Numbered from the stretch's first letter, positions 17,850-27,276 are shown. The stretch is DNA of 64,000 nucleotides from Xanthocytophaga flava (GCA_030068525.1 JASJOS010000019.1:62001-126000); one strand, 5' to 3'. Translations and numbers: made by a program. Notes: generated from the sequence alone by a model not told the origin.

Positions 17850-18105
17850 GTGCACAGTTCTATGCAAATGTTTTTTTAGCAAAGATATAACAGCTTTACT
17901 GATTAGTCGAGAAATTGCATAGTATTCACAGCATTTTTGCTTTTGCTTCCAACTCCGCTCATTTTTTATTTTGATCAGAACTCCGATCATTTTTTTCCTT
18001 GTGCATTATTCACCGCAAAAATAAAATCTGATCAGAATTCAACACAAAACTTTTGCATGAATAGAACTATGCACAAGACAGATTTACGTTGTGAATTCTA
18101 TGCAA
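17850..18105. repeat. Cluster of five alternating palindrome-like motifs plus a direct repeat
   Basis: Motif copies: GTGCACAGTTCTATGCAA at 17850-17867 (+); GTGAATACTATGCAA as complement of 17915-17929; GTGCATTATTCACCGCAA at 18001-18018 (+); a copy with a 4-base insertion as complement of 18053-18074; GTGAATTCTATGCAA at 18091-18105 (+). The consensus core is TGCATAG-NN-CTATGCA, itself a palindrome. Orientation alternates. A second repeat, AACTCCG(C/A)TCATTTTTT, occurs at 17951-17967 and 17979-17996. Multiple transcription-factor sites or a decayed repeat family are both possible. Confidence 0.55.
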
Positions 18106-18237
18106 GAGTAATATATCTTGTAAACCCTCTAGAAGTTAGAGCCAATCTCTATATAAAAATAGGATGGTTAGATATTTTACTATATACATATCAAGCTTTT
18201 ACTTGCCAGATAAACCAAAGCCTCCAAATTTTGTGTT

Positions 18238-18245
18238 TATCTTTG
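18238..18245 (+). promoter_or_regulatory. Candidate -7 element for uvrC
   Basis: TATCTTTG fits TAnnTTTG. The leader would be about 85 bases. No TTG lies 17-23 bases upstream, so the call rests on the -7 box and its place. Confidence 0.35.
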
Positions 18246-18333
18246 TAGTAACTCATACGTTCTGTTATACTTAAGTAATCTCGTATAGTGAACCAGATTA
18301 CAATCCTATCACCCTTTATATTCTGCCAGCCCA

Positions 18334-20136
18334 GTGACAGTCCTGAAAGAACAAATCAGTAAATTACCAGATACACCAGGGGTTTATCGTTACTTTGATA
18401 TAGACAATGAATTGATCTATGTAGGAAAAGCAAAAAACCTTAAAAACCGCGTATCCAGCTATTTCAATAAGTCAGCCAATCATGACCAGAAGACCCGCCG
18501 AATGGTCTCTCAAATTGATCGGTTAGAATTTACGGTTGTTAATTCGGAGTTTGATGCCTTATTGCTTGAAAACAGTCTTATCAAACAATATCAACCTAAG
18601 TATAATATATTACTTCGTGATGATAAGACATATCCTTATTTGTGTATCACGAATGAGCCCTTCCCAAAACTTATACCCACTCGTCATCTGGATAGATCGT
18701 TAGGCACATACTTTGGACCTTATGCAAGTGTAAAAACTATGCATACACTGTTGGAGTTCCTACGTAAACTATATACAATACGTACCTGTAACCTGAATTT
18801 AACTCAGAAAAATATTGAAGCAAAAAAATTCAAGGTTTGCCTGGAATATCATATTGGGAATTGCAAAGGTCCATGCGAGGGCTTAGTAAGCAGAGAGGAA
18901 TATGATAAAAACATAGATCAGGTAAAAAATATTCTCAAGGGACATCTGAGCCCAGCAATACAACACTTTAAAGAACAAATGCAGGAAGCAGCAATGGACC
19001 TGGCTTTCGAAAGAGCGCAGGAATACAAAGAGAAACTATCTTTATTGGAAGGCTTTCAAAGCAAATCGCTGATTGTTAATCCGAATATTTCAAACATAGA
19101 TGTTTTCACAATTGCATCAGATGACAAGAATGCATATGTCAATTATATGCAGATTGTAGACGGTTCTATCATACATACCAAAAATGCGCTTGTTCAGAAA
19201 AAACTGGATGAATCCGAAGCTGAAATTCTTTCACATATCATTCTGGGTTTGCGGGAAGAACACCAAAGTGAATCCAAAGAAATCTTGACGAATGCCTCTT
19301 TAGAAATCGAGTTACCACATATATCCTGGACAATACCACAGATTGGAGATAAAAAGAAATTAGTAGATCTCTCATTAAAAAATGCCTTATACTTTAAAAG
19401 AGACCTTACCCAGAAGAAGGAGCAGAAAGGCGAAGTATTGGCCGAAAAGGGAAAAAGGGCTTTGGTAAAACTTCAGCAAGATCTACAATTAAAGGTACTT
19501 CCTACACATATAGAATGCTTCGATAACTCTAACTTTCAGGGGACCAATCCTGTTTCTGCGATGGTCTGCTTTAAAAATGGTGTTCCATCCAAAAAAGACT
19601 ACCGCCATTACAAAGTCAAAACAGTTGAAGGTCCTGATGATTTTGCTACTATGCATGAGGTAGTTACCCGACGTTACACCCGATTATTAAATGAGAATGC
19701 ACCCCTCCCTTCTTTAATTGTGATAGATGGTGGAAAAGGTCAGTTAGGAGCTGCAACACAGGCATTAAAAGAGTTGGGGATTTATGGACAAATCCCAATA
19801 ATTGGCATAGCCAAACGATTGGAGGAGATTTATTTTCCAGGTGATGAAATTCCTATTCATATTGATAAAAAATCAGAATCATTAAAACTGATTCAACGCA
19901 TACGTGATGAGGCTCACCGTTTTGGTATTACTTTTCATAGGGATTTACGTAGTAAGAATACAATGACTACTCAACTTTTCGACATTCCAGGTATAGGCCC
20001 AGAAACCGCTAATAAGCTTCTGACATTATTTAAATCTGTCAAAAAACTTCGGGAAGCTACAATGGAAGAATTAACTGAGGCTGTAGGGAAGTCAAAAGCT
20101 CAAAAAGTAAGAGACTTCTTTGAAGGAGAAGGATAA
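18334..20136 (+). CDS. uvrC: Excinuclease ABC subunit C
   Basis: 600 residues, read from a GTG at 18334 (no ATG fits the conserved N-terminus). The GIY-YIG nuclease domain (about 14-95: GVYRY ... LIYVGKAKNLKNR) makes the 3' cut. A cysteine cluster Cys152, Cys169, Cys177, Cys181 can hold the Fe-S cluster described in UvrC. The RNase H-like domain (ECFDNSNFQGTNPVSAMVCF, VIDGGKGQL) makes the 5' cut, and a C-terminal helix-hairpin-helix pair (DIPGIGPETANKLL) binds DNA. It works with UvrA and UvrB in nucleotide excision repair. No operon partner is seen; a bidirectional hairpin follows. Confidence 0.97.
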   Translation: MTVLKEQISKLPDTPGVYRYFDIDNELIYVGKAKNLKNRVSSYFNKSANHDQKTRRMVSQIDRLEFTVVNSEFDALLLENSLIKQYQPKYNILLRDDKTYPYLCITNEPFPKLIPTRHLDRSLGTYFGPYASVKTMHTLLEFLRKLYTIRTCNLNLTQKNIEAKKFKVCLEYHIGNCKGPCEGLVSREEYDKNIDQVKNILKGHLSPAIQHFKEQMQEAAMDLAFERAQEYKEKLSLLEGFQSKSLIVNPNISNIDVFTIASDDKNAYVNYMQIVDGSIIHTKNALVQKKLDESEAEILSHIILGLREEHQSESKEILTNASLEIELPHISWTIPQIGDKKKLVDLSLKNALYFKRDLTQKKEQKGEVLAEKGKRALVKLQQDLQLKVLPTHIECFDNSNFQGTNPVSAMVCFKNGVPSKKDYRHYKVKTVEGPDDFATMHEVVTRRYTRLLNENAPLPSLIVIDGGKGQLGAATQALKELGIYGQIPIIGIAKRLEEIYFPGDEIPIHIDKKSESLKLIQRIRDEAHRFGITFHRDLRSKNTMTTQLFDIPGIGPETANKLLTLFKSVKKLREATMEELTEAVGKSKAQKVRDFFEGEG

Positions 20137-20162
20137 AGACTTGTTGTTTTCTATAAATGAAA

Positions 20163-20182
20163 AAGGGGCTGAATAGCCCCTT
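20163..20182. terminator. Bidirectional terminator between uvrC and gldN
   Basis: AAGGGGCT (20163-20170) pairs with AGCCCCTT (20175-20182) around GAAT. A-rich and T-rich flanks make it usable on both strands for the two convergent genes. Confidence 0.8.
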
Positions 20183-20204
20183 CTTGTTTATATCTTGTAT
20201 TGGA

Positions 20205-21065
20205 TTAGAACTCCCACAGGTTGTGTTCATATTCCATTAATTGTTGTTTCATCCATTCAGATGCCAGCAAGCCTTTTTTACCACCATCATAGATCTCTGT
20301 CAGATCTTTGTCGTCAGGGTTAGATACTTTGATGATACGTCCTGAGAATAGACGCAATTCAAATGCATCCGCTAAGTTTTTATGCTCCTGATTATTCTGA
20401 GAGTTGAAATATACCGCATTTGGGCTGCTCTTGAACAATTTGTACAAGTCTTTAAATTTAAATGCAGCCATGCGTTTCTGGATACCTAGGTCCCCATTTT
20501 TTTCGGCAGGAAGCCAGAAAGTGATTGCTTGTGTATCCCAATATGCACGAGAACGTTGTTTGTCAAAGATAAAATCTTCTTTCAACTCCATTTGTGTGAA
20601 ATAATAAGCAGGATATTCATTTCCACCTCCACCACTTTCAAGAGCAGCAATACGTTGCTTCTTTTCTTCTGGAGTTAAAAAATCATCCTCTTTTATACGT
20701 TGAATTTCAAATTTCTTGTCCTCTGCCGTCATTTGAGTACCAGCAGCACTGATGTTTTTTACAAACTCCTCTACAGTTAACTTGCTAGTCAGTGAATCTG
20801 TAGCATATGGAGTGAGTAATCCGGCTTTTACGGCATTAATAACGAAGCGGGTAATCTCGTTATTAACCGCCATGAAAGGACGATTTTGCTTTTCGTTCAG
20901 ATCGACGTTAGTCCAAACAGTTTTTTTGAACATAATGTCAGACTCATGAATTGGGCGCACAGAATTGGGATTATAACCTCGGGTATCCGCTTCTTGGGCA
21001 AAGCAGAAGGTTGATAAGCCCAACGCGATGGTACCCGCAAAAATCCCTTTCATTACGTTTTTCAT
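20205..21065 (-). CDS. gldN: Gliding motility / T9SS ring protein GldN
   Basis: 286 residues from the ATG at 21065. The frame opens further upstream to 21122, but the inner start places a clean signal peptide at the N-terminus (MKNVMKGIFAGTIALGLSTFCFAQ). The mature protein contains NSVRPIHESDIMFKKTVW and MAVNNEITRFVINAVKAG, the GldN/PorN hallmark region; its partner GldK forms with it the large periplasmic ring of the type IX secretion system. It is the last gene of porP-gldKLMN, 189 bases after gldM with a hairpin in the spacer. It ends at a bidirectional terminator. Confidence 0.92.
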   Translation of the reverse strand: MKNVMKGIFAGTIALGLSTFCFAQEADTRGYNPNSVRPIHESDIMFKKTVWTNVDLNEKQNRPFMAVNNEITRFVINAVKAGLLTPYATDSLTSKLTVEEFVKNISAAGTQMTAEDKKFEIQRIKEDDFLTPEEKKQRIAALESGGGGNEYPAYYFTQMELKEDFIFDKQRSRAYWDTQAITFWLPAEKNGDLGIQKRMAAFKFKDLYKLFKSSPNAVYFNSQNNQEHKNLADAFELRLFSGRIIKVSNPDDKDLTEIYDGGKKGLLASEWMKQQLMEYEHNLWEF

Positions 21066-21208
21066 TTGGAATTTCTTTTTTTGTGAATAATTTGTGCTGA
21101 CACGGATAATTCCATCAGCCACTTATTTTGTTATTACTTAAACGTCAACTGATCGTATCTTAGTATAGAGACCAACACAATACCAATCAACACATTATTT
21201 TATTTCAG

Positions 21209-21245
21209 AAAGTAGTCTGATACAATACGTATATCAGACTACTTT
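21209..21245 (-). promoter_or_regulatory. Hairpin between gldM and gldN
   Basis: AAAGTAGTCTGATA (21209-21222) pairs perfectly with TATCAGACTACTTT (21232-21245). It lies 9 bases after the gldM stop. No U-run follows on the minus strand, so mRNA end protection or processing is more likely than full termination. Confidence 0.55.
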
Positions 21246-21253
21246 TGTTATTA

Positions 21254-22837
21254 TTAATTCAGTGAAGCACTTACGATTGTGCTACCTGCGATACCACTTT
21301 CAATCAATTGTCCTTTGAAGTTCATACGTTTTACGTCTTTTACTTCAATTACAAGGCGGTCACCAGCACGCATCTGGCTTACCAGACCACCTAAGCTAAG
21401 GCGGTCATCACCTTTAGCAGAACCAACTGGACGAGAACCGCGTACCAGATATACTTCAGTTGAAGTAGCTTTGAAACGAGCATCTTTTGGAAGCAAGTTA
21501 GCAAATCCTTCATCAGGTACAAGACGGATCTCAAGAGAGTTAGGATAAGGAGCAGATAAACCACGTTTTGTATCCAATTCACGACCGTTGCTAAATACTT
21601 TCATAGCAGGCTTAGGAACAGGACGTACTTTGAAATTCTCAGTACCGATTGTTGCACCACCACTGCTTACAGTTACAGCTACTTGAGTACCAGTAGGTAC
21701 GATAGTGATGTCACCAATGTTAGCACCTGTGAAGTGGCTACCACCTGAGACAGAGAATGAAGGGCGGTAATCAGCACCTAAAGCAGGAACTGTAAATTTC
21801 AATTCGTTACCGCAGTTAGCATACAGAGCATTTACAGATTGAGATTGAACCTGAATAACTGGTTTTACAACTGTATATTCTTCTGTTACAGAGAATGCCG
21901 TATCTTTTCCACTTGGAGAACGGAAAGATATTGTTCCTTTCCAAGTTTGTTTAGATTTACCTTCTTTATCGTAATTGCTAGCAGAAGCTTTGAAATCAAC
22001 TTTACCCATTCCATTTGATACAGGGATACCACGTCCATTAAATGTCATAGAAGGGGTGATACCTGAAGAAGATGCAGCAAGGAACATTTCAGCTTTATAA
22101 GATGTACCAGCAGCAATTGTACGAGCCTCAGGGCGAACCATTGCTACAATTTTGTCAAACTTGATAACACCAACGTTAAGATCAGCTGCCAGTTTTTTCA
22201 AAGCTTCAGCTTCATAACGCGCGATCTCGCTTTGTTTCTGACTGATTACTGCTAATGCAGCAACCATTGGAGTAGCCTGGAAATTAAGCTCAACGAAATC
22301 TTTATTCTTTTGAGCCTCATCATCTTTCAGACCATTTACATCTTTAGCATCCAATGTTAAAGAAGGAAAGTTTGTTTTAGCGACAGAGTTGATAGAAGCA
22401 ACATGATCTTCGATTAACTTTCTCATTTCATAACCTTTTCCATTTTTAGCACCTTCTGCACCAATCATTAGTGATTCAACATCAGTCTCTCCATTAGGGT
22501 TTTTAAACTGATTGTTTTCAGGATTGATACCGCCTGTAGCTGCAATCAAAGATTTTTTGTACTCTTCTAATGCTGCTAAAGCTTTAGAAGTTCTCTCTTT
22601 TACTTCCTTTGCAGCAGTAAGGACTTTAGCTTTATCTCCTGTTGCTTCTTTGGCAATAGCTTCAACCATTTTATCATTATTGCTTTCCGCAGCACTAGTA
22701 GATTGCTCCAGCGACGTATTGATCAATTCGAATTTCTTAACAATTTCGGAACTTACTTGCAGAGCAAGCAGGGCAGTTAGTACCAAGTACATCATCCCCA
22801 CCATCTTCTGCCTTACGGTTTCTTTACCTCCAGCCAT
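21254..22837 (-). CDS. gldM: Gliding motility / T9SS motor protein GldM
   Basis: 527 residues. A short cytoplasmic start with Arg9 (MAGGKETVRQKMVGMMYLV) leads into a single membrane helix (about 12-32), then a helical first domain and beta-rich periplasmic domains to the C-terminus. Arg9 corresponds to the conserved arginine thought to pair with the GldL membrane glutamate in proton-driven motor action. GldM spans the periplasm and transmits motor motion to the GldKN ring. It lies 52 bases after gldL. Length and layout are as in the family. Confidence 0.95.
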   Translation of the reverse strand: MAGGKETVRQKMVGMMYLVLTALLALQVSSEIVKKFELINTSLEQSTSAAESNNDKMVEAIAKEATGDKAKVLTAAKEVKERTSKALAALEEYKKSLIAATGGINPENNQFKNPNGETDVESLMIGAEGAKNGKGYEMRKLIEDHVASINSVAKTNFPSLTLDAKDVNGLKDDEAQKNKDFVELNFQATPMVAALAVISQKQSEIARYEAEALKKLAADLNVGVIKFDKIVAMVRPEARTIAAGTSYKAEMFLAASSSGITPSMTFNGRGIPVSNGMGKVDFKASASNYDKEGKSKQTWKGTISFRSPSGKDTAFSVTEEYTVVKPVIQVQSQSVNALYANCGNELKFTVPALGADYRPSFSVSGGSHFTGANIGDITIVPTGTQVAVTVSSGGATIGTENFKVRPVPKPAMKVFSNGRELDTKRGLSAPYPNSLEIRLVPDEGFANLLPKDARFKATSTEVYLVRGSRPVGSAKGDDRLSLGGLVSQMRAGDRLVIEVKDVKRMNFKGQLIESGIAGSTIVSASLN

Positions 22838-22889
22838 AGTATGTTTTAGTTTTTCAGATTAAGTGAACGATTTATTTAACTAAAACGGA

Positions 22890-23699
22890 TTAACCTTTCA
22901 TTGCAGTTAACATGCTACCATAAACTTTGTTCAGTGTAGTCAGGTTAGTTGTCAATTTCGTTAATTCACCTTTGAACTGTTCAGTATCTTTGCTGGCTTG
23001 AGCCATATTCTCCATTGCACTTGATAAGCTACCATAGAATGACTGCATAGCTTTCAGGTGTTTGTTAGTATCCTGTAGTTCCATTTCATACACAGCATTC
23101 AAAGCGCCTAAGTTTTTAGTCACAGTTTGAACTTGTGCATGGTAAGATTTAGCATCCTGAGCTGCATTAGACATTTCAGCCATAGCAGTTACAGTAGTTG
23201 CATATGATTTGTTCATATCAACCAATGCGCCAGAAGCTTTCTTTACATTCTGAGCATACTCGTTAGTAGCTACAGAAGCATCTGTAAGGTTATGTAATTT
23301 AGAAGCTGTTTCAGCTAAGCTTTTCATACCACTACCTAAGCTATTGATCAATTCAGGACCAACTTTAGCATTAGTAAGCATATCATCCAATTTAGCAGTC
23401 AAGCCATTTCCTTTTTCTTTTTGCTCAGGACGACGTTGAGGAAGTTCACCTTTGAAGTCTTCAGCTAACTCAGGATAAACGCGAGTCCAATCTGGATCAG
23501 CATGCTGAGGAGCAAAAGCACTCAGGAAGAAGATAGCAGCCTCAGTACCTAACCCTACGATAAGCATTTCAGAAGCACCTGGCCAGTGCATGATTTTAAA
23601 TAACGCACCAACAATTACAACCGCTGCACCAATACCATATACAAATGGCATTACTTTAGCGAAGAAGAAATCAGAAGATCCACCTTTTTTAGCACTCAT
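22890..23699 (-). CDS. gldL: Gliding motility / T9SS motor protein GldL
   Basis: 269 residues. Two membrane helices at about 16-36 and 44-62 (YGIGAAVVIVGALFKIMHWPG, LIVGLGTEAAIFFLSAF) precede a long, mostly helical cytoplasmic part rich in Ala, Asn, Lys and Thr. Glu53 in GLGTEAAIF matches the membrane glutamate needed for proton use, and Lys35/His38 flank the turn between helices. GldL pentamers surround a GldM dimer to form the rotary motor in the inner membrane. gldM follows directly and gldK lies upstream across a hairpin-bearing spacer. Confidence 0.95.
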   Translation of the reverse strand: MSAKKGGSSDFFFAKVMPFVYGIGAAVVIVGALFKIMHWPGASEMLIVGLGTEAAIFFLSAFAPQHADPDWTRVYPELAEDFKGELPQRRPEQKEKGNGLTAKLDDMLTNAKVGPELINSLGSGMKSLAETASKLHNLTDASVATNEYAQNVKKASGALVDMNKSYATTVTAMAEMSNAAQDAKSYHAQVQTVTKNLGALNAVYEMELQDTNKHLKAMQSFYGSLSSAMENMAQASKDTEQFKGELTKLTTNLTTLNKVYGSMLTAMKG

Positions 23700-23809
23700 T
23701 TTGTTTTAATAGTTAAAGTTAATAATTGATTGATTGTTTTTTTAATTAACTGATCATTAATGGATTAAACCACTTTTATGTAAAACATGAATGGATACAG
23801 CGAGCCAGC

Positions 23810-23837
23810 TAGTGTCTAAAATTCTTTTTAGACACTA
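23810..23837 (-). promoter_or_regulatory. Hairpin between gldK and gldL
   Basis: TAGTGTCTAAAA (23810-23821) pairs with TTTTAGACACTA (23826-23837) around a 4-base loop, 44 bases after the gldK stop. On the minus strand no U-run follows (the downstream sequence is G/C-mixed), so it looks like a processing or stability element. Confidence 0.55.
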
Positions 23838-23881
23838 TACTCTTCGCGCAAACTTTCAAGATTTTTGGATTTCGGTGTAGT

Positions 23882-24922
23882 TTAGAATTCAGCTCCGGAA
23901 GAACGACCCAGATAAGTCATTGCACAACGGAAACCAACATAAGCTTTAGAAGTATCCTGATATTCGAAAGTACGTGTACCTGTTTCCAGATAATATGCTA
24001 CGTCTTTCCAGGAACCGCCACGTACAATTTTACGAGGCTCAGCATCGTCTGTGTATTTAGGGTTCAAATCCCAAGTAATTGTCATTGCTGCAGGATGATA
24101 AGCATCTTCACACCATTCAGCTACGTTACCAGCCATATCATACAAGCCATAATCGTTAGAGAAGAAAGATGCAACAGGCCCTGTATACATGAAACTATCA
24201 TTGTAATAGTTACCACGACCTGGTTTGAAGTTAGCTAGCAAACATCCATAGGCGTTTGAGATATATGGGTTACCCCAAGGATATTTAGCCATATCACGAC
24301 CGCCACGAGCTGCATATTCCCATTCAGCTTCAGAAGGAAGGCGGAAATTCGGCATTGGGAATTTACCTTCTTTCGCACGGTAAGCATTAAGATATTTTGT
24401 ACGCCATTCGCAGAAATAGCGTGCTGCAAACCAATCAATCCCAACTACTGGATAATCATCAAATGCAGGGTGCATATAATAATATTCCATCATTGGATCA
24501 CCATAGTGGTGAGCAAAGTCTTTTACCCAAACCGTTGTATCAGGATATAATTCTTTCATGATGTAATCTTCTCCCAGTACAGAAGCAGAATCTTTCAGCA
24601 TACCATTCACAAACTGACGATATTCGTTATTTGTGATTTCAGTATCATCCATATAGAATCCACCAATGGTAATCTGCTTATTCATACTTATTAGAGAGTG
24701 TGGCACATCCTCATCAGCTTGGCCCATGTGGAATGTACCAGCTGGGATTGGTACCATTCCGAACGGGATCTCCTGACGCCAGCCTTCACGACCAGGAACA
24801 CCTACAAGTTCCCCCCGATCGTCGTTCTTGTTACGCTTACCCAGCAATCCGCAACTCTGTAAAAATACAGTGGCAAGCGCAACCAAGCAGCAGTAAAGTC
24901 TCATTCGATTCATTTGATTCAT
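23882..24922 (-). CDS. gldK: Gliding motility / T9SS ring lipoprotein GldK
   Basis: 346 residues. The lipoprotein signal ends at LQSC (Cys24). The main domain has the formylglycine-generating-enzyme fold: MVPIPAGTFHMGQ, FYMDDTEITNNEYRQFV, PNFRLPSEAEWEYAARGG, YPWGN, GLYDMAGNVAEW, RGGSW and VGFRCA. GldK uses this fold as a structural ring component with GldN, not as an enzyme. The ATG at 24922 is followed closely by two further in-frame ATGs, so the exact start could be a few codons later. PorP-like gene upstream (215-base gap) and gldLMN downstream. Confidence 0.95.
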   Translation of the reverse strand: MNQMNRMRLYCCLVALATVFLQSCGLLGKRNKNDDRGELVGVPGREGWRQEIPFGMVPIPAGTFHMGQADEDVPHSLISMNKQITIGGFYMDDTEITNNEYRQFVNGMLKDSASVLGEDYIMKELYPDTTVWVKDFAHHYGDPMMEYYYMHPAFDDYPVVGIDWFAARYFCEWRTKYLNAYRAKEGKFPMPNFRLPSEAEWEYAARGGRDMAKYPWGNPYISNAYGCLLANFKPGRGNYYNDSFMYTGPVASFFSNDYGLYDMAGNVAEWCEDAYHPAAMTITWDLNPKYTDDAEPRKIVRGGSWKDVAYYLETGTRTFEYQDTSKAYVGFRCAMTYLGRSSGAEF

Positions 24923-25020
24923 AACACCTGTTTAATTATAATTTTCTGTTTTAATTCCTGTTAACGAGCTTGATTCAAAAGACAGTTACAAATTTAGTCG
25001 GTAAAATTAATTTTGTTTGT

Positions 25021-25028
25021 CAAAGATA
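25021..25028 (-). promoter_or_regulatory. Possible -7 element before gldK
   Basis: TATCTTTG on the minus strand lies about 95 bases before the gldK ATG, in the porP-gldK spacer. No TTG sits at standard distance. It may give gldKLMN a promoter independent of the porP-like gene. Confidence 0.35.
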
Positions 25029-25137
25029 AAGCTAATCCAAACGTTGTAATATTTACGATAAAAACACAGTATTGTACTCTAGTGATAGTTTAAACGCCTC
25101 TTGGTATTTTATTATTGTTTGCAAGAGTATTTTGTTT

Positions 25138-26097
25138 TTAATCATTTCGAAATCTGGGAGTTCGCTTTATAGTTTTAATAACTGGTGGCTTATAAGGTAA
25201 TGTATAAGTAAGCATGAACTCATTTGATGTTTTTTGCTTAACAGTCTGAGCTTTAATAATATAATCAAACGAATATCCTATACGTAAGGAATTATCCTTT
25301 AAGAGGCTAACACCTGTTAAAATAGAAACTGCATCCCCCTGACGGAAGGCTAAACCTGCTGAAAACTTCTGATTATAGGTAGCCACTGTGCTTACCTCAA
25401 AAGAAGTGGTATTGAAATCAGATTTAAATAATACAGAAGGAGAGAGAACGATCTGATAAGTAAGATCATAGTAATAGCCTGCATTGATATAAATATGTCT
25501 GTTCAATGGATTCTTGAGTGAATCCGTACCAAAATTAAACTCAGCTTCTGTCAGGTGGTTTACACTCAGTCCTCCATAAAATTTTTCTGAGGTATAGTAT
25601 ACGCCAAGTGCAAGATCAGGCCTAACCTGTGATTCTTTTCCTGTTCTGTTTGCTAAAACAGGATCGTTCGGCTCAATAGCCCTGTATTTATCAAAATCCA
25701 GTGTTTGCACATACATACCAGCTCTTATCCCCAAAGAAATTTTACCTTTATCTATAGGAAACTGATATGAATAAGAAGCGGCAGCTTGTGTATTTGTTTG
25801 CGGTCCTAGACGATCATTCACAACATATAAACCAAATCCGCTTCTAATACGTAAAATAGGAGTGTTCAAACTGACTAACGCTGTATTAGGAGCACCTCCT
25901 GCATCGATGCCTTGATACCCCGTCCACTGAGTACGATATAATGTTTGAAATTTTGTCTTGTTTTCCACCCCTGCATACGCAGGATTAAAAAAAAGGTTGT
26001 TATACATATACTGTGTAATCTGAGGATCCTGCTGTGCAACAGCAAGAGCATATCCAAAGCACACAAATAACAAGGAGAAAAGTACTCGTTTGCGCAT
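25138..26097 (-). CDS. PorP/SprF-family outer-membrane protein
   Basis: 319 residues. A signal peptide (about 1-21) is followed by QQDPQITQYMYNNLFFNPAYAGVE, the hallmark opening of PorP/SprF proteins, then a membrane beta-barrel with alternating hydrophobic strands to the C-terminus. The basic tail ends FRND. PorP-type proteins sit in the outer membrane with the T9SS ring and cell-surface adhesin. Position directly upstream of gldKLMN on the same strand is the classical location. Several paralogues usually exist per genome, so I do not assign sprF itself. Confidence 0.92.
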   Translation of the reverse strand: MRKRVLFSLLFVCFGYALAVAQQDPQITQYMYNNLFFNPAYAGVENKTKFQTLYRTQWTGYQGIDAGGAPNTALVSLNTPILRIRSGFGLYVVNDRLGPQTNTQAAASYSYQFPIDKGKISLGIRAGMYVQTLDFDKYRAIEPNDPVLANRTGKESQVRPDLALGVYYTSEKFYGGLSVNHLTEAEFNFGTDSLKNPLNRHIYINAGYYYDLTYQIVLSPSVLFKSDFNTTSFEVSTVATYNQKFSAGLAFRQGDAVSILTGVSLLKDNSLRIGYSFDYIIKAQTVKQKTSNEFMLTYTLPYKPPVIKTIKRTPRFRND

Positions 26098-26487
26098 AGC
26101 GTATATTTGATGCTGAAATAAATTAAACCCATCCTAGAGACAACAAGACAAGCTATTCATACCAAATGATCTATTAAAATAAAGAAATAGATCAAAAAAG
26201 ATATGGTAACCCGCTGTAGACTTTAATTCCAAATACTTGGAGTTTCATGGCTTAAATATAGCAATTAGATTTGGACGTATATCAAAATAGTAACCGATAC
26301 TTTTCTCTAATATCATCCCAAAATGATGCTTTTACATGTAAAACGCATATTTTATATAAATATTGGAGTAGAACCTTACTTCATTTCGACTCGTTTTCAC
26401 GAAGAAAAACACGTCCAAATCCTCAAAACACACTGAATAACAAGCATTTAACAAAACCGCACTATTCTCTTTTATCCTTTTATCAAA
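26098..26487. other. Non-coding spacer between hemD and the porP-gld operon
   Basis: About 390 AT-rich bases. The promoter of the leftward porP-gld operon should lie here, but I find no full TTG/TAnnTTTG pair on the minus strand and no stable hairpin. Confidence 0.5.
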
Positions 26488-27276
26488 TCAGGAAATTTTA
26501 TTAGCCTTTTTAATGTACATTTCTAAGGCTCCTGCCATTGAAGGGGCGTTAGGTTGAGGTGCTTCAATATCAAGAATAAGACTAGCATCATGAACAGCCT
26601 TAGCAGTCGTGGGTCCAAATGCAGCAATACGCGTCTTATTTTGCTTAAAATCAGGGAAATTAACAAATAGGGAGTTTATACCTGACGGACTAAAAAATGC
26701 AATAATGTCATAATACACATCTGTGAGATCAGACAAATCAGAAGCTACTGTCTGATATAAAACAGCCTCTGTCAATTGCAATCCATTTGTATCCATAAAC
26801 TCAGGAATATCATTCTTACGAATGTCTGAACAAGGAAACAAGAACTTTTCATTTTTGTGTTTTCGCAACAAATCCAGCATATCTGCTGCAGTTTTCTGTC
26901 CGACAAATACTTTACGTTTACGAACAGTAATATACTTGTGCAGATAGTTTGCAGTTTGTTCTGAAATACAAAAATATTTCATATCTGGAGGTAATTCGAG
27001 CTTTGCTTCTTTAGCAATACGAAAAAAATTATCAACTGCATTTCTACTGGTAAAAATCACAGCAGTATGAGCCAGAATATCAATCTTTTGCTTTCTGAAT
27101 TCTTTTAATGCTACCGGTTCAACCTGAATAAAGGGACGAAAGTCTATCTTTAATTTGTATTTCTTGGCCAGTTCAAAATAAGGAGACTTATCATCAGCAG
27201 GCTTAGGTTGTGAAATCAATATACTCGATACTTTGTAATATCTGTCTTCTACTTGTTGGGTTTCTACAGCGTTCAT
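26488..27276 (-). CDS. hemD: Uroporphyrinogen-III synthase
   Basis: 262 residues with two Rossmann-like halves. Family marks are AVIFTSRNAVDNFF (about 72-85), FLFPCSDIRKNDIPEF in the second half, and FFSPSGINSLF plus AAFGPTTAKAV near the C-terminus. It closes hydroxymethylbilane to uroporphyrinogen III in haem and sirohaem synthesis. The sequence is divergent, as HemD usually is. It follows the DUF4271 gene by 28 bases, a known Bacteroidota pairing, and both follow a WecA-like gene on the same strand. Confidence 0.88.
   Translation of the reverse strand: MNAVETQQVEDRYYKVSSILISQPKPADDKSPYFELAKKYKLKIDFRPFIQVEPVALKEFRKQKIDILAHTAVIFTSRNAVDNFFRIAKEAKLELPPDMKYFCISEQTANYLHKYITVRKRKVFVGQKTAADMLDLLRKHKNEKFLFPCSDIRKNDIPEFMDTNGLQLTEAVLYQTVASDLSDLTDVYYDIIAFFSPSGINSLFVNFPDFKQNKTRIAAFGPTTAKAVHDASLILDIEAPQPNAPSMAGALEMYIKKANKIS

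Larger units (their letters stand above)
17833..18333. other. Non-coding region before uvrC
   Basis: About 500 bases without a credible gene. The left part (17850-18105) carries five related palindromic motifs and a short direct repeat, described separately. The right part carries a TATCTTTG element at 18238-18245 that may drive uvrC. Confidence 0.6.
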
